From Actinidia chinensis (Eukaryota; Streptophyta; Magnoliopsida; Ericales; Actinidiaceae): a stretch of 21,236 nt of DNA. How positions within the stretch are numbered: position 1 is the stretch's first letter; each line of letters starts with the position of its first letter. This document shows positions 1 through 9,924 of the stretch, piece after piece. A program made the translations under genes and the position numbers. The notes under the pieces are model-generated. The model ran no database searches. It was not told where the DNA came from and saw only the letters and a list, made by a program, of their open reading frames with translations. Where the stretch lies: contig VIGQ01000504.1 of the NCBI GenBank assembly GCA_009663005.1, forward strand, positions 7,501-28,736, given 5' to 3'.

Positions 1-1060
1 CTTGCTTCATCAAAGCTTGTATTCCGCTAATTGTTCCAAGAAATTACTTCGGTTTTGCTTGCACTTACCTATGACCTCCTCTTGACAGGAATTTAAAATT
101 CCGCTAGAAGATATCATACCACATTCGGTGTTAGGTTCTTGTTTTCTGTTTTTTGTTTCGCATTCTTGGAAATATAGAGACTTTTATATTTCTGTTTCTG
201 AAACTTGCTTCGAACCTACGTTTTTTAGAACAAACAGAATATGTTTTCCAATCAAGGGAACCTATTTTTTTCCCAAAACTAAATATACATAGGAGTGGGA
301 GAAACCGTTTCTAAAAAATGTCCTAAACACTCTGTTTTTTTTTATCATTCAAAAGAACATGCCAAAAAAAAATTGGAAACTATTGCCCCCATTAAAAAGC
401 TTAAAAATCATGAAAGTTTAAGTGTAGTTTTATAGGTAATCATCTTCTAACTAATTAAAATTTAAAAATGGTCCCCGAGAAATATATCAACTGGACAGTA
501 GGATCATAAGTAATGAGTATTATTTCTGGTAATCGTTGTGAAGGATCGAGGAAGACAAACCTCATGCTAGGAATTGTTCAAGACTCTGTTTCATAATATG
601 CCTGTTGTTCACATGTTCCCATTAATGTAATTCGGATCCACGAAACAACGACTTTTACAGGAATACAATTGTTCGTTCATATGGGGCGTTTAGGAAAATT
701 ATAAAATAATCCCGAAATTGACCTTCATAACCAATTACCTTGAATTTTTTAACCGACGCGTTAAAATTTGACATCATCTCCGTCAATTTCGATTTATATC
801 GCTTGATAACACAACTAGTTCTTGAAAAAATGATTGGGGGATTTGATGTTGCACGAATTGAGACTTTTAAAAGCCCTGATCTCGGTACATAGGCAACAAT
901 AGCAAAATCTAGAGAGAGAAATTCAAAAATTGGGTGAAGTCAAAGAATTGGTTTCAAGAATAAATAAAGAATCTAAAGAATTATGAACCGTGCTAATGTT
1001 TTCATGCTAGCATTTTTCTCCGTCTTTCTTTCTTCTCCAATCATTCTCTACTATTTACAA
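1..1060 (-). repeat. Dispersed repeat copy A, probable upstream region of a small-gene paralogue
   Basis: This block is collinear with copy C (about 10945-12320) and in its right half with copy B (about 8085-8660). Shared landmarks include the CTCTTGACAGG stretch near 80 and 11027, the CCAAAACT-AAATAT stretch near 275 and 11197, the GGATC-AGG-AGACAAACCTCA stretch near 543 and 11857, and the AGAGAGAAA plus AAGAATCT stretch near 910-980. Copy C lies just upstream of a minus-strand small gene. Window position 1 matches a point about 130 bp upstream of that gene's TATA box, so a paralogous gene should lie just off the left edge. That last step is inference. No coding potential is visible. Confidence 0.7.
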
Positions 1061-2189
1061 ATTTTCTGTCAAAACTTATATAAATGGGCGGGTGGCGGAG
1101 TGGGTTTCGAATTGTAAAGAGCAAATACCAATTAGATGTTAGAAATGAAAACCAAATTCCAGGGTATAAATTGCAGGATTTGCAAGTCTAAATTTTTTTT
1201 TGGGGCAAAAAATCGGGTCAACTATATAGATCATTTTTCAATTTTTTTTAAACCCTTCATTTTCGTTTCCCTTCCCACTATATATTATTACAAGCCGGGG
1301 GCTGGGGCAGGATTTTTTCTTCTGTGGTCGCCACGCTTTGGAATGAGAATGTTTGTTCCAACTTCCTACCTATCTAAGGAATGTACTTTGCTATAGCCTA
1401 AACATTTTAGATAATGAACCATCAATTTTGAACACAGGTCTAGGCTTGGGCTGACAATTATAGCCGCGATTAAATTCCATCCCGTATTAGGCAGAGGTCC
1501 CGGAGAACTATTGGGCCGAATCTATTATATAATGACTACAAGTACAATAAACTTCAGTATATATGATTACAAGCCTTAATGCTATAAACAAGCATCGTAT
1601 TAAAAGAGTTGAGAACAAAAATCCATCTTGGTTTTTCTTTCTTGGCACCCGAGCCTAAGCCCATTTCACTAAATGAACTCAACTGGACATTGTCTTGGAC
1701 AGCTTAGGCAATCTCTACTACAAATCCGTTCAACTTGGTTGAGACCTTAAACCCAACCAACCTACACACTTTGTAGCCATCTTTTTTTTTTTTCCTACGT
1801 CATCGCTTACCTTCCTGATCATTCCAATGTTAATTTTTTTTGTTTCCTGGTGAGCACCCAACCTTCAAATTGCATTCCTCACCCCAATCATTCGTAAACT
1901 AAGCATGCCATCGTGTCATTATGAATATTATCTGATACAGACATTAATTTAAGTACTCAATTTTTTTTTTTACGAATAGAAACAAACCATACATTCACAT
2001 CATAAAGTCCTCATTCATCAAAATCCAAGTATATATAACAAAGCTTACATATTTGTAGGGAAAAAAAAAATAAAAGAACTACGTACGACACACAATCACT
2101 TGAACATTAATATATAACTTGGGTTAGGCAATTAGCTCGATCTTCGTTTATTCGATTAAAAGAAGTACCGAACCATTGGGTTAATCCAC
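1061..2189. other. Unassigned AT-rich stretch
   Basis: I recognise no gene or element here. There is one 86-codon open frame at 1136-1396 whose translation is low in complexity and has no family resemblance. Several T or A runs of about 10 occur near 1784, 1961 and 2061. If the copia element to the right were complete, gag and the 5' LTR would fall here or further left, but I find no copy of the 3' LTR start (TGTCAAAATTTAG) and no gag or protease motif. Confidence 0.4.
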
Positions 2190-2237
2190 AACTGATGCAT
2201 TTGATTTCAAGTTGTCCACATACTTATGCAAATAAGT

Positions 2238-2660
2238 ACTTCATTACTTTCGTCATGATGTACGAAATACGTGTATATACTTACTAAGAATAACTATGAT
2301 TTTTTATAACATTCATTCTTTAAATAAGATGGGTAGAGAAACAACTTAGAAAGAAGATTAAGGTTGTGAGAAGTGATCGAGGTGGTGAATATGAATCATC
2401 GTTTGAGTGAATTACTGTGGAGAACACAGAATTATTTACCAAACCACTGCAAACCTTACTCACCTTAGCAATGGGGACTACTGAGCAGAAAATCGGACCT
2501 TGAAGGACATTATGAATGCTATGTTTGGTATTTTAGGTTGCTTTAGAACACGTGGGGTGAAGCAGTTCTCACATATCCTAAATATATGATTGTAAAGGAG
2601 GCTTTATACCTCTACGAAGGAAAAACTAGCCCCAAAAATAGTTGATTGTGTGTTTCATCG
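2238..2660 (+). pseudogene. Copia integrase core remnant
   Basis: The integrase joins retroelement cDNA to host DNA using a D,D-35-E site. Here a frame near 2250-2300 reads RVYIYLLRNN, matching the segment after the first catalytic Asp in copia integrases. At 2366-2401 VRSDRGGEYESS is the hallmark containing the second catalytic Asp. At about 2456-2520 the YSPQQ-G-TEQK-RTL pattern marks the region with the catalytic Glu, here with an in-frame TAG inside YSPQQ and a shifted frame. Around 2600-2650 KEALYLYEGKTSPKIVDCVF resembles the post-integrase segment. At least three stops or frameshifts make this a dead copy. Confidence 0.85.
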
Positions 2661-3129
2661 TTATTCGGCAAACAATAACATTTGTAATCGGTGTTTTGTG
2701 TCTGAGTTTGTTATAATACAGAGAAATTCACAAGAATATCTACATGGAGTTTAGGAAACGTGTTGTCAACACATATATCGTATAGCATCTATTGGACAAT
2801 CCTAAATTCAGTAAAATGGGCTCTGCATCCTTGCTAATGATAGTGTAGAGACCAATAAGATAAGTAGTTGGGACTGAATTGAGATATAACAGAGAGGAGA
2901 ATGTCAACATATTTTGGTCCAAAATTCCTAACGTTTAACATTAGAGAGTGAGACTCAGACACATAAGAGTTGTGAGTGTCCTGAGGTTCATTATGACATA
3001 AGGCTATTAAGAGTGAGGTTGTTCCATTCTGCAACCCAATACATGAGAACTACTTTTTATACCTACTGCATCCAATTCGAACATATGTAAAACAAATCCC
3101 CCATTTCAAATGACTAATATCTTCCAGCG

Positions 3130-3780
3130 TTTCAAATCTCGAGTGTACAATTATGTGGATGTAAAAACAGCTTTCCTAAATTGAAGTTTAGATGAGAAAT
3201 CTATATGGAACAACTAAATAAATTTTTTTGTACCTAGACATGGAACAACTGTTGGATAGTTAGAAGAAATGTGTGGTGTGGCACGGATAGTATGTATTTT
3301 GCTAGATCTCTGATGGGTTTTAAGACATTGCCGACTAGGGCATGAAGTTGACATCGTATCTTGTCTAGTGGCTCAGCATCACGCAATGTGTGTGCATAGA
3401 TGAAGGTACATTATCTTTTGTCTTTATGTTAATGACTGATCATTGTCCAGATAGTAACAATAAAGTTATTCGATCTACAAAAACATGTTGAACTCGAAGT
3501 TTGCACGAAGGATATGATTCTTGGGCAAATGTGATTCTAGGTATCAAGGCCACCAAATACTAAAATCTTGCGCTGTCTCAAACACATTATATTTTCTAGA
3601 AAAATCAATAAGTCTGTTTCAAATGTCGCATGTACTCTTATAGATATAAATCTCCACTCATCCAAGAATGGGAAAAAAGCATATCCTAATTGGAGTATAC
3701 TCGTATATTGGGAAGTTTGATGTACTTAATGAGTTGTACAATGCTCGATATAATCAGTAAGTGAGCAGACTGAGTAGGTA
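3130..3780 (+). pseudogene. Copia reverse transcriptase remnant
   Basis: DVKTAFLN at 3158-3181 is the diagnostic copia reverse transcriptase motif with the first catalytic Asp. It is followed by LDEKSIW, the usual LDE-IYM stretch with a small shift. The catalytic YVDD box appears as YVND at 3425-3436, so one essential Asp is Asn, and a TGA stop follows. Near 3500-3545 a GEANVILGI-like segment and near 3640-3720 an SQLEYARVIGSLMY-like segment are recognisable through frameshifts. The enzyme would copy element RNA into cDNA. This copy is inactive on sequence grounds. Confidence 0.85.
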
Positions 3781-3899
3781 CACGAGTAATTTAGGAATAA
3801 TTACTAGAAGGCGATAGTAAGTTGATACGCTATTTCAGGTAATACTCGTAATTTTGGACTATATTACCTTGATTTTTAGCAGTACTAGAAGGATATTAA

Positions 3900-4340
3900 G
3901 ATGCAAACTGGGATATTAGATATGAAAGACTCGAATCTACGAGCGGACATCTTCATACTTGGTGGTGCAATAGTGTCCCCTTGAAAATCTTCAAACAAAC
4001 GTGAATTGCATATTCACAACGGAATCAGAGTTCATGGCTTTAGATAAGGTACTGAATAAGTCTAGTGGCTATGTCAATTTCTAGAAGATATTCCAAGATG
4101 GTCAAAATCTATGTTTGTAATTACTATTCATTGGTATGATACAAAGTAATATGTATAATGGTAAGTCTAGATATATTCTCGTAGACATAAATACCATTAA
4201 AAACTGCTCAAAAGTGGATGTCGCTATTGACTACATGAAGTCAAAGAACACTATTGTGATCCGCTTACCAAAGGGTTAACTTGAGAGCTAATTGAGCAAG
4301 TAATTGGAAGGAATGGGTTTAATGCCTAAGAAACAAAAGG
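3900..4340 (+). pseudogene. Copia RNase H domain remnant and pol C-terminus
   Basis: From about 3925 the frame reads LRADIFILGGAIVSP and then KSSNK, the usual GGAISWKSSKQ region of copia RNase H, with a TGA inside it. From 4151 an uninterrupted run of about 42 codons begins MYNGKSRYI and contains IDYMKSKNTIVIRLPKG, ending at a stop at 4277-4279. This matches the conserved C-terminal block ending in DPLTKGL in copia polyproteins. The frame then continues in fragments to GMGLMPK near 4312-4332. RNase H removes the RNA strand during reverse transcription. Frameshifts upstream make it non-functional. Confidence 0.85.
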
Positions 4341-4915
4341 TATCGTGACGAAAAACTTAACTTATTGACTAGAGATCTCAAGATTTAGATTTAATGAGAC
4401 AACCTACTTGTGTATATCTAAGATAATCATTGTGGAGTTGAATAACTCCTACTCGTTCTTATGATACATAGTGATTGTGGCTAAGGCTAATCATTGGCTT
4501 TTTAATGACTCTTTACACTGGTGACTCAGGATGGGTATAATGATATATTCATGATAAGAAGTCACCTATTTGGGTATGAAGTGGGGACGCTTCTTTGATT
4601 GTGAAGGAAAAATTCTCATAGAAATACTCGAAGAACTAGGAAGAAGGTCGCATGGCCAAAATGAGAACAACAGTGAGAATTAAACTACATTAGGAGAAGT
4701 TTCCTTTGTGACATTTATTGTCTCGATTTACACTAATTGTGGTACAATTCAAGACGGCTCTGTCCCTTAGTCTACCATTAAAATAAGATATGCTCTCATA
4801 AGAAGAAGGTCCAAGATCAAAAACTACCTAACCTATATAATAATTATCCATTGTCTCTTTTGAGTCAGCTTAGTATTCTGCTTTTCTTTGTTTGAAAATT
4901 TTATTCATAGGGGAT
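4341..4915 (+). other. Copia post-pol non-coding region and polypurine-type tract
   Basis: This stretch joins the pol stop to the 3' LTR. It has no open frame of note. Its order of landmarks (GATCTCAAGATTTAG near 4374, AAGTGGGGACGCTTC near 4579, CATGGCCAAAATGAGAACA near 4651, TGTCTCGATTTAC near 4719) resembles the 3' untranslated segment common in plant copia elements. It ends in a short purine tract AGGGGA directly before the LTR. The comparison is from memory of such elements. Confidence 0.6.
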
Positions 4916-5054
4916 TGTCAAAATTTAGTTATGAATGAAATTGGGTATTGATAGGTCTCTCACTTGTAGAGGTCAATTAAAAAAACTTATTTTGAAGATG
5001 AACTCCTAACATCATAGTCCAATTGGAAAATTATTATTTTCTTTTCATAGTTGA

Positions 5055-5182
5055 TTAGACTACATAATTGTAGTCTAAGCCGCTAAAATAACCTAACCTT
5101 TGTTAGTTGTAGATTAGGGATAATTATTTTTCTCCACAGAAGTGAGCCGGAGTGGCTAATTAGACTGCATAATGTAGTCTAA
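5055..5182 (+). promoter_or_regulatory. Duplicated palindrome in the copia LTR U3
   Basis: The first copy has arms TTAGACTACA (5055-5064) and TGTAGTCTAA (5069-5078), a perfect 10-bp inverted repeat around TAAT. The second has arms TTAGACTGCA (5160-5169) and TGTAGTCTAA (5173-5182) around TAA, with one mismatch. Flanking sequence is repeated too (CTAA--C-CTAAA---AACCTAA), so a block of about 105 bp was duplicated. Its position 50-180 bp upstream of the TATA-like site suits a U3 enhancer, which is inference. Confidence 0.65.
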
Positions 5183-5230
5183 ATGTCACTAAACCAACCT
5201 AAGTTAGCCTAGTTTAAGTTAATTACTACC

Positions 5231-5243
5231 CTTATTTATATCG
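5231..5243 (+). promoter_or_regulatory. Candidate TATA box of the copia LTR
   Basis: CTTATTTATATCG lies about 315 bp into the LTR and downstream of the duplicated palindromes, the usual place for the U3 promoter. It is AT-rich in an AT-rich setting, so this is only a candidate. Confidence 0.4.
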
Positions 5244-5340
5244 TATCTTATACTGAAAGTCGTAATTACATTTATTGCAGATAAATATTGATAAAAAAGA
5301 GAATTTGGAACCACACAAGTGATCCGAGTGCAGGCATGCA

Positions 5341-6225
5341 TATTATATTTTTTCTACATTTTTTATGCTTTTATTTGTTCGTACTTATATTTTACATTCC
5401 ATGAAGTTTTCATACATAATTATTTTCTTTTTCATGGTAATGAGTAGCTAAATTTCTCAACTCAGAATCAATTGTGAAGATCGATTGAGGATCGAGGATG
5501 AACAATGGAGGTATTTCAATTTACCGTTATATCTTCTGATTCTTCTTCTCTTCTTCTTTGTTCTAGATACTTTCGAAAACTTGGGCATCCTATTGTTTCG
5601 GTCAACGATTAGCATTAATAACCATATCAATATATACGTTGTCTTGTAATGTTTATGCGTGAGTTGGGTTCAGTATATGCATATCTTGAATCGATGATGC
5701 ACGTTCTTGATTATAATAACCCGATTTATTTTAGGAGTTGAAGATTGAAATTATCATTGGTTTTAAAGCTAAATCTTTCGGAAATCTGAGACTCACGACA
5801 TAGTCAAATGATTTGAGTTATATGAAGCCTTCATTGAAATTTCAAAAAACCCAATTGATTGGATCAATTGGTTTCTGAGTAGTTTTCTTATAAAGTTTAA
5901 ATCAGTTTTAGTTGCTTTCGTAATTTAGACTTAGTTTAAATCTATCAAAACCAAATATAATATTTTAATTTTTTCTTTTTTAAGAAGTATAAGTTTAGGA
6001 TTAAGTTAGGATTGAGTCAAGCTATTTAAGTTTCTTGTGTTAATCTTGGTATTGCTCTTCGTAGGACGATACTCAAACTTTGAGATTTTATATTGCTTTG
6101 CGACTCGTATACTTGCGAAAAGAAATTCACTTCTAGGAGCGAATCAGTGCGGACATGGCATGGCGAGGAATGTTGTCGGGGTCTTGTCCCGGAAAACGTG
6201 TAAGTTCTTGCTCGTAGATTAGAAT
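5341..6225 (+). repeat. LTR-like repeat, copy 1 (downstream part only)
   Basis: This segment aligns by eye with 6750-7500. Matching landmarks are GAGTAGCTAAATTTCTCAA (5441) with GAATAGCTAAACTCTCCAA (6857), TGTTCTAGA--TT--TGAAAACTTG (5561, 6981), GAATCGATG (5689, 7040), AACCCGA-TTTA (5719, 7071), GCTAAATCTT-CG (5768, 7120), and the terminal TCTTCGTAGGACGATACTCAA (6056) with CCTTGTGGGATCGATCTCGTA (7428). The last is a GTGGGATCGA-type motif recurrent near the ends of plant LTR/gypsy sequences, known to me from Tat/Ogre-type elements. The promoter-bearing half seen in copy 2 is absent. Lineage is inference. Confidence 0.65.
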
Positions 6226-6348
6226 GAAATGAATGATACGCCGTTGAAAAGCTCTCTCCAAGTTACACATGTATGCGAAGCGTCATCGAGTTCTGACTCC
6301 AAAGGTCTCAATTAATTAAAAGCAAAAGAGGCAAATAAGTAAAATATT

Positions 6349-6557
6349 GTTCGAATGTCTAAGAAACCGTTCGAACGCCAAGAGGAAAGGGAGAAGCTGA
6401 GTTTGGCCAGGCATTCGAACGCCAATACAGAGAGTTCAAACATCCTAAGAGCATGTAATTAGGATTTTAGCCTGGCGTTCGAAGGCAGAATTAGCATTTG
6501 AACGACGAAGAAATAGTTACGGGCATTCGAACGACCAATACTGCAGTTCGAACGCCA
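6349..6557 (+). repeat. Cluster of eight TTCGAACGCC-type motifs
   Basis: Copies or variants of GTTCGAACGCCA start near 6349 (GTTCGAATGTC), 6369 (exact), 6413 (ATTCGAACGCCA), 6434 (GTTCAAACATCC), 6476 (GTTCGAAGGCA), 6496 (ATTTGAACGACG), 6525 (ATTCGAACGACC) and 6546 (exact). The core TTCGAA is palindromic, and the form GCGTTCGAACGC would be a 12-bp palindrome. Spacing is irregular, 20-44 bp. All lie 40-250 bp upstream of a TATA box, so a binding-site array is plausible but unproven. Confidence 0.75.
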
Positions 6558-6597
6558 AGGCTATTCTTGGGAAAATTTTAGGATTCGAAACTTGAAC

Positions 6598-6609
6598 CTA
6601 TAAATATAA
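6598..6609 (+). promoter_or_regulatory. TATA box of LTR-like copy 2
   Basis: CTATAAATATAA is close to the plant consensus TATAAATA. It follows the TTCGAA-type cluster and precedes a leader-like segment rich in TTTTAG and TTTTTATAG. The layout is that of an LTR U3/R junction. Confidence 0.6.
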
Positions 6610-7500
6610 ACTTTCATTTAATTTTCAGGAGAGTCAAAGTAGCCGCTTTTAGGTTTTGTTTTTATAGTTTTTAGCTCAGATTAGCTTGGATTCATGTAAC
6701 TATTTCTCTTTACCATTGTAATCACTTAGATTCAAGTTTTAAATACAAGTCCTTTATATTTCTTTGCATTCAATCCTAGATTTCTTTTTCTTTATTTGAA
6801 ATAAATTAATATTTTTAGGTTTATTTCAAGTATTTCAAAATTTTTCATAGATGAGATGAATAGCTAAACTCTCCAATCTCGGGATTAATTACGAAAATTG
6901 ATGGAAGGTCTTGGATAAACAAAGGAGTGAGATTTTGGGTGTTAAAGTTAAATATTCAGTTTTTATCATTCTTTAGCATCATTGTTCTAGAAATTATTGA
7001 AAACTTGAATGATTGATTATGTTCGACAATACTTATTGCTCGAATCGATGGTATTCATTCTCAAATCTAACAACCCGAGTTTAACCTAGCCTTGAAATTG
7101 AAAGAACAAGTATTTTTATTGCTAAATCTTCCGAATCCAAGACTCGCGATGAAGTCGGAGGATTTGAATTATAAACTCACCAGCTTCGGAATTCCAAGAA
7201 ACGAAATCGGTGGAACGATCAATCTCGAGACTTTTTCGCATTAATTCAAAATCAACTTTGCTCAAGTTATTTACTTTTAGTCAATAGTTAACACAGATAA
7301 TCAAAACAATTTTCAAAACTATCAAATTTTTATTTTGTATTTTGAAGGCATGTGTTGTGGTTTCATTGAGGCTGTTGTGAGCAATTGAGAGGGTAGGTTT
7401 CTAGTCCTTTCGTCTTTGTTCACACACTCCTTGTGGGATCGATCTCGTACTCCGAGTTATACTACTTCCTGTCCGACCTTCTCTTGGGGTTTATCTCAAG

Positions 7501-7964
7501 TCACGTTTGGCGAGAGATCATATTTAATAAGAAAAATGCTCGAAGCCTTTCCTTCTCCTCTAAAAGACGAAGAACTTTTGATTAAATATAGAGTTTACCA
7601 ACTACACACGGTTTTGGTTTTTTTCACAGTTTTGAGAGAGAGAGATGTAGATGCAGGTTCAGTGCACCAAGACTTTTTTTACCTCGGTGGTGTTCCGAAG
7701 TACGCGGTCAAGCCTTCTATCCTAATTCGAACTACTCCATACCATTTTACAACCCCCTCAATAGTGGGCGGAGGCGGGGCGAATCTATCTTTCTTACAGA
7801 GACTCCGTTTTGTTATGACTCGTCTCTAATTCTGTTGTGTCTTATTCATGTTTTTTATTTTGTGTAATTATCAATTTAATTTTACTTGTGTACATAACTA
7901 TCAATGGATAATTATTTTTTAGAATTCTATGTTTTGCAGTAATTGTTTTCCAGCAGTGGACAAT
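7501..7964 (+). other. Unassigned stretch between LTR-like repeat and repeat copy B
   Basis: An open frame of 137 codons starts at 7416 inside the LTR-like repeat and runs to 7829. It has no recognisable domain, overlaps the repeat and has no match in copy 1, so I treat it as chance. The segment has a short (GA)n run near 7632, a GC-richer patch near 7765-7790, and becomes AT-rich after 7830. It may be leader sequence of the same retroelement, but no primer-binding site (TGGTATCAGAGC type) is visible. Confidence 0.35.
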
Positions 7965-8660
7965 TTTTCTTCTTTGCTAGTGCTAAAAAAATCACAAATG
8001 TTTGTTTCATTTCCTTCTGCAATTCCTACTCTTACCCCTGTATTTGCTTTGAAAAAAATTCAAATTTTGGGGGCCTACAATTTTTTTTGGTAATCATTGT
8101 GATGGAATCAAGGAAAGAACAAACTCAGAAAGGCTAGGACTTGTTCCAAGACTCAGTTTTTCGTAATATGAACTCTCAACCCACAAGGACAGAGGGAGAC
8201 AATGTGGGGTCTTTGAGAAAATTACAAAAATAACTCTCCAAAATTTGACATTGATTAACAAATTGGAATTTCAATTTTTTAATTTGAACTAATTAAACAA
8301 TAAACTTTTTTAAATCCATCAAAAAAACCATTCAAACTCTTCGTCAGTTTTCTATTTATAAATTGACGAGACAAATATTGTCTTGCAAAAAAATTAAGAA
8401 AAATGACGTTGCAAATGAATTGAGAACCTTTTTAAAGTCTAATTCCCACCATAAGATACTTATCTAAAGCCAAATCTAGAGAGAGAAAAAAGAAATATTG
8501 CGTGAAGCAAGCGTTTCAAACAAAAATAAAGAATCTAAAACTCTTGAAACCTCGGTAAACATTGTTTAAAATAAAATAGCTTAATTTTTTTTGTCATTTT
8601 TGATTAATTTTTTTCAATCATTCCCCATTGTTTTCATAATCACTTCACTTTTTTACTAAT
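7965..8660 (-). repeat. Dispersed repeat copy B with an internal gap relative to A and C
   Basis: The left part (CTTTGCTA, then TCCT-CTGCAATTCCTACT, CCCCTGTATTTGCT and GGGCCTACA) matches copy C at about 10840-10920. From 8085 (GTAATCATTGTGATGGAATCAAGG) it matches copy C from about 11820 and copy A from about 520. Roughly 900 bp present in C is missing here. The right part carries the same AGAGAGAAA and AAAGAATCTAAA landmarks near 8477 and 8528. By analogy with C, B would be the upstream region of a minus-strand small gene, but the gene position is occupied by the retroelement-like region to the left. Confidence 0.65.
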
Positions 8661-9924
8661 CCCGTACCTTCTTTTCCTCATGAACTGCAGGATTACAATC
8701 ATGTTTGAAAGTTGTGCTTTTCAAAAAATGTGTATATGGAGAAGGAACATTTAGGACAAGTTGTCCTACACAAGTAATTACTACTTTAGTTTTTCCTTTT
8801 CTACCATTTCCTTTATCCAACCGCTGTCCTGTAATAATATTGCATTGTATCATTTATAATATGGATTTAATTATTAGCTGAAGAATCATGTAGGCCTTGT
8901 TACAGATATATTGTCTATCAAAGTCAAGAAATAAACAACTTCCAAAAGAAGTATTAAATCTCATTCATTTACGTTTACAAAGCCAATAAGACACGAGTTT
9001 TTAAGATATAACATGTTACAAGCGTCTTTAAGATAAGTTAATATTAAAATGTTCAAGCACAAAACAGCATAAATTCTATAAAATTTTCTGGTAGAATGAT
9101 GTGACCCTAATAGTTTCATTAATAGAATACATATATTATCAATCTTACCTTTTTCAAAGTTCGGAATTATATCAAATCATTTGGATTCAAAAAATGTATG
9201 TTGTATAGCTTCATATTTTAGAAGGCTTCAGGGTCAGATTGGACAACATTGGATGGCAGAATATTTTCAATTGAATTTCCCCCTCAAAAAGGCTTTTGGA
9301 ACTTGCCTCAAAAAAATTTAACCCTAACTAGATTAGTGATTATAAATCCACTGGGTAACATTCTTTTTGATATATGCCCAGTATTCCTGCTTTCAAAGGG
9401 ATTATATCAGGGGCCTAAAGTTAATGCAGGGAAAGGGAAAATCTCTAGTAGCCTTAAGGAGATCGAATGAACAAACTGACTCTTGAACACAAAGTCAAGT
9501 TTTTTAATGGTTATAATTTTGGTAACTTCATGTGAAATGATCCACGTGTCATCTAATCAAAGCAATTACCAAATAAATTGTAATTACAATCTAATTGCTT
9601 AAGTTATGACCCCCCAATAAGCGACATAAATATATTTTAAGGAGGCAGCAGAATAACAAAACTAAATTAAAAATACCCACCATAAGCACTTTTGGAGTTG
9701 TGAACTACCAAATTGTCAGGTTTCCATATATTTCAAAGAAGGTTTTTTCTTGTTATCAATTTTGAATGGAATTGCTGTACTTCACAAGTCTTTATCAAAA
9801 TAACATCAAAGGAAAGGAAAGGAGATAGATCTTATTCCTCAATCCAAGGAAGGAAAGTAAAAGAGGTAAAATGATCAATAACTCATACTTTATCTTGGGC
9901 CAGACCGATCATTTTCCTCTTACA
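8661..9924. other. Unassigned AT-rich stretch
   Basis: No gene is recognised. Short open frames at 8656-8853 (minus, 65 codons) and 9249-9470 (plus, 73 codons) have no family resemblance. Two small sites stand out: a perfect inverted repeat TAGGACAAGTTGTCCTA at 8752-8768, and a G-box or ABRE-type CCACGTGTCA at 9542-9551. Neither is tied to a visible gene. Near 9585 the sequence TTGTAATTACAATCTAATTG carries a short AT-rich palindrome, TTGTAATTACAA. Confidence 0.35.

Larger units (their letters stand above)
2190..5340 (+). mobile_element. Degenerate Ty1/copia retrotransposon, 3' part
   Basis: Integrase, reverse transcriptase and RNase H remnants lie in the copia order on the plus strand. They are followed by a polypurine-type tract (AGGGGATT, 4909-4916) and a 3' LTR starting with TG at 4916. 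The order integrase before reverse transcriptase separates Ty1/copia from Ty3/gypsy. The left boundary is where integrase resemblance fades; gag, protease, primer-binding site and 5' LTR are not seen. The right boundary is uncertain and is set where an unrelated LTR-like repeat begins. All frames are broken, so the element cannot encode its own proteins. Confidence 0.85.
4916..5340 (+). repeat. Copia 3' LTR (right end uncertain)
   Basis: The LTR begins TGTCAAAATTTAG immediately after a purine tract. It contains two copies of a block of about 105 bp with a palindrome (5055-5078 and 5160-5182), then a TATA-like sequence (5231-5243) and an A-rich to mixed tail. The right end is placed near the AGTGCAGGCA segment at 5328-5337, since from about 5340 the sequence becomes homologous to the LTR-like repeat at 6750-7500. 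No matching 5' LTR is in the window, so the end cannot be fixed by pairing. Confidence 0.6.
6226..7500 (+). repeat. LTR-like repeat, copy 2, with promoter
   Basis: This is a fuller copy of the repeat at 5341-6225. It adds a left part with a cluster of TTCGAA-type motifs (6349-6557), a TATA box (6598-6609), a TTTTAGTTTT-rich leader and a CCATTGTAATCACTTAGATTC segment (6712-6732). Motif cluster, TATA box, leader and then a GTGGGATCGA-type motif resemble a plant Ty3/gypsy LTR running into its leader. I found no primer-binding site, gag or pol after it, so it may be a solo LTR or a truncated end. The same-direction neighbour suggests a nested or tandem insertion. Confidence 0.55.

Noticed and set aside
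1136..1396. 86-codon plus-strand open frame
   Set aside because: Low-complexity translation, no family resemblance, no partner in other repeat copies.
2740..3034. Two minus-strand open frames of 60 and 66 codons
   Set aside because: Antisense to the copia pol remnant, so shadows of the plus-strand element.
7416..7829. 137-codon plus-strand open frame, the longest in the window
   Set aside because: Starts inside the LTR-like repeat, including its GTGGGATCGA motif. The corresponding part of copy 1 is not open, and no domain is recognisable.
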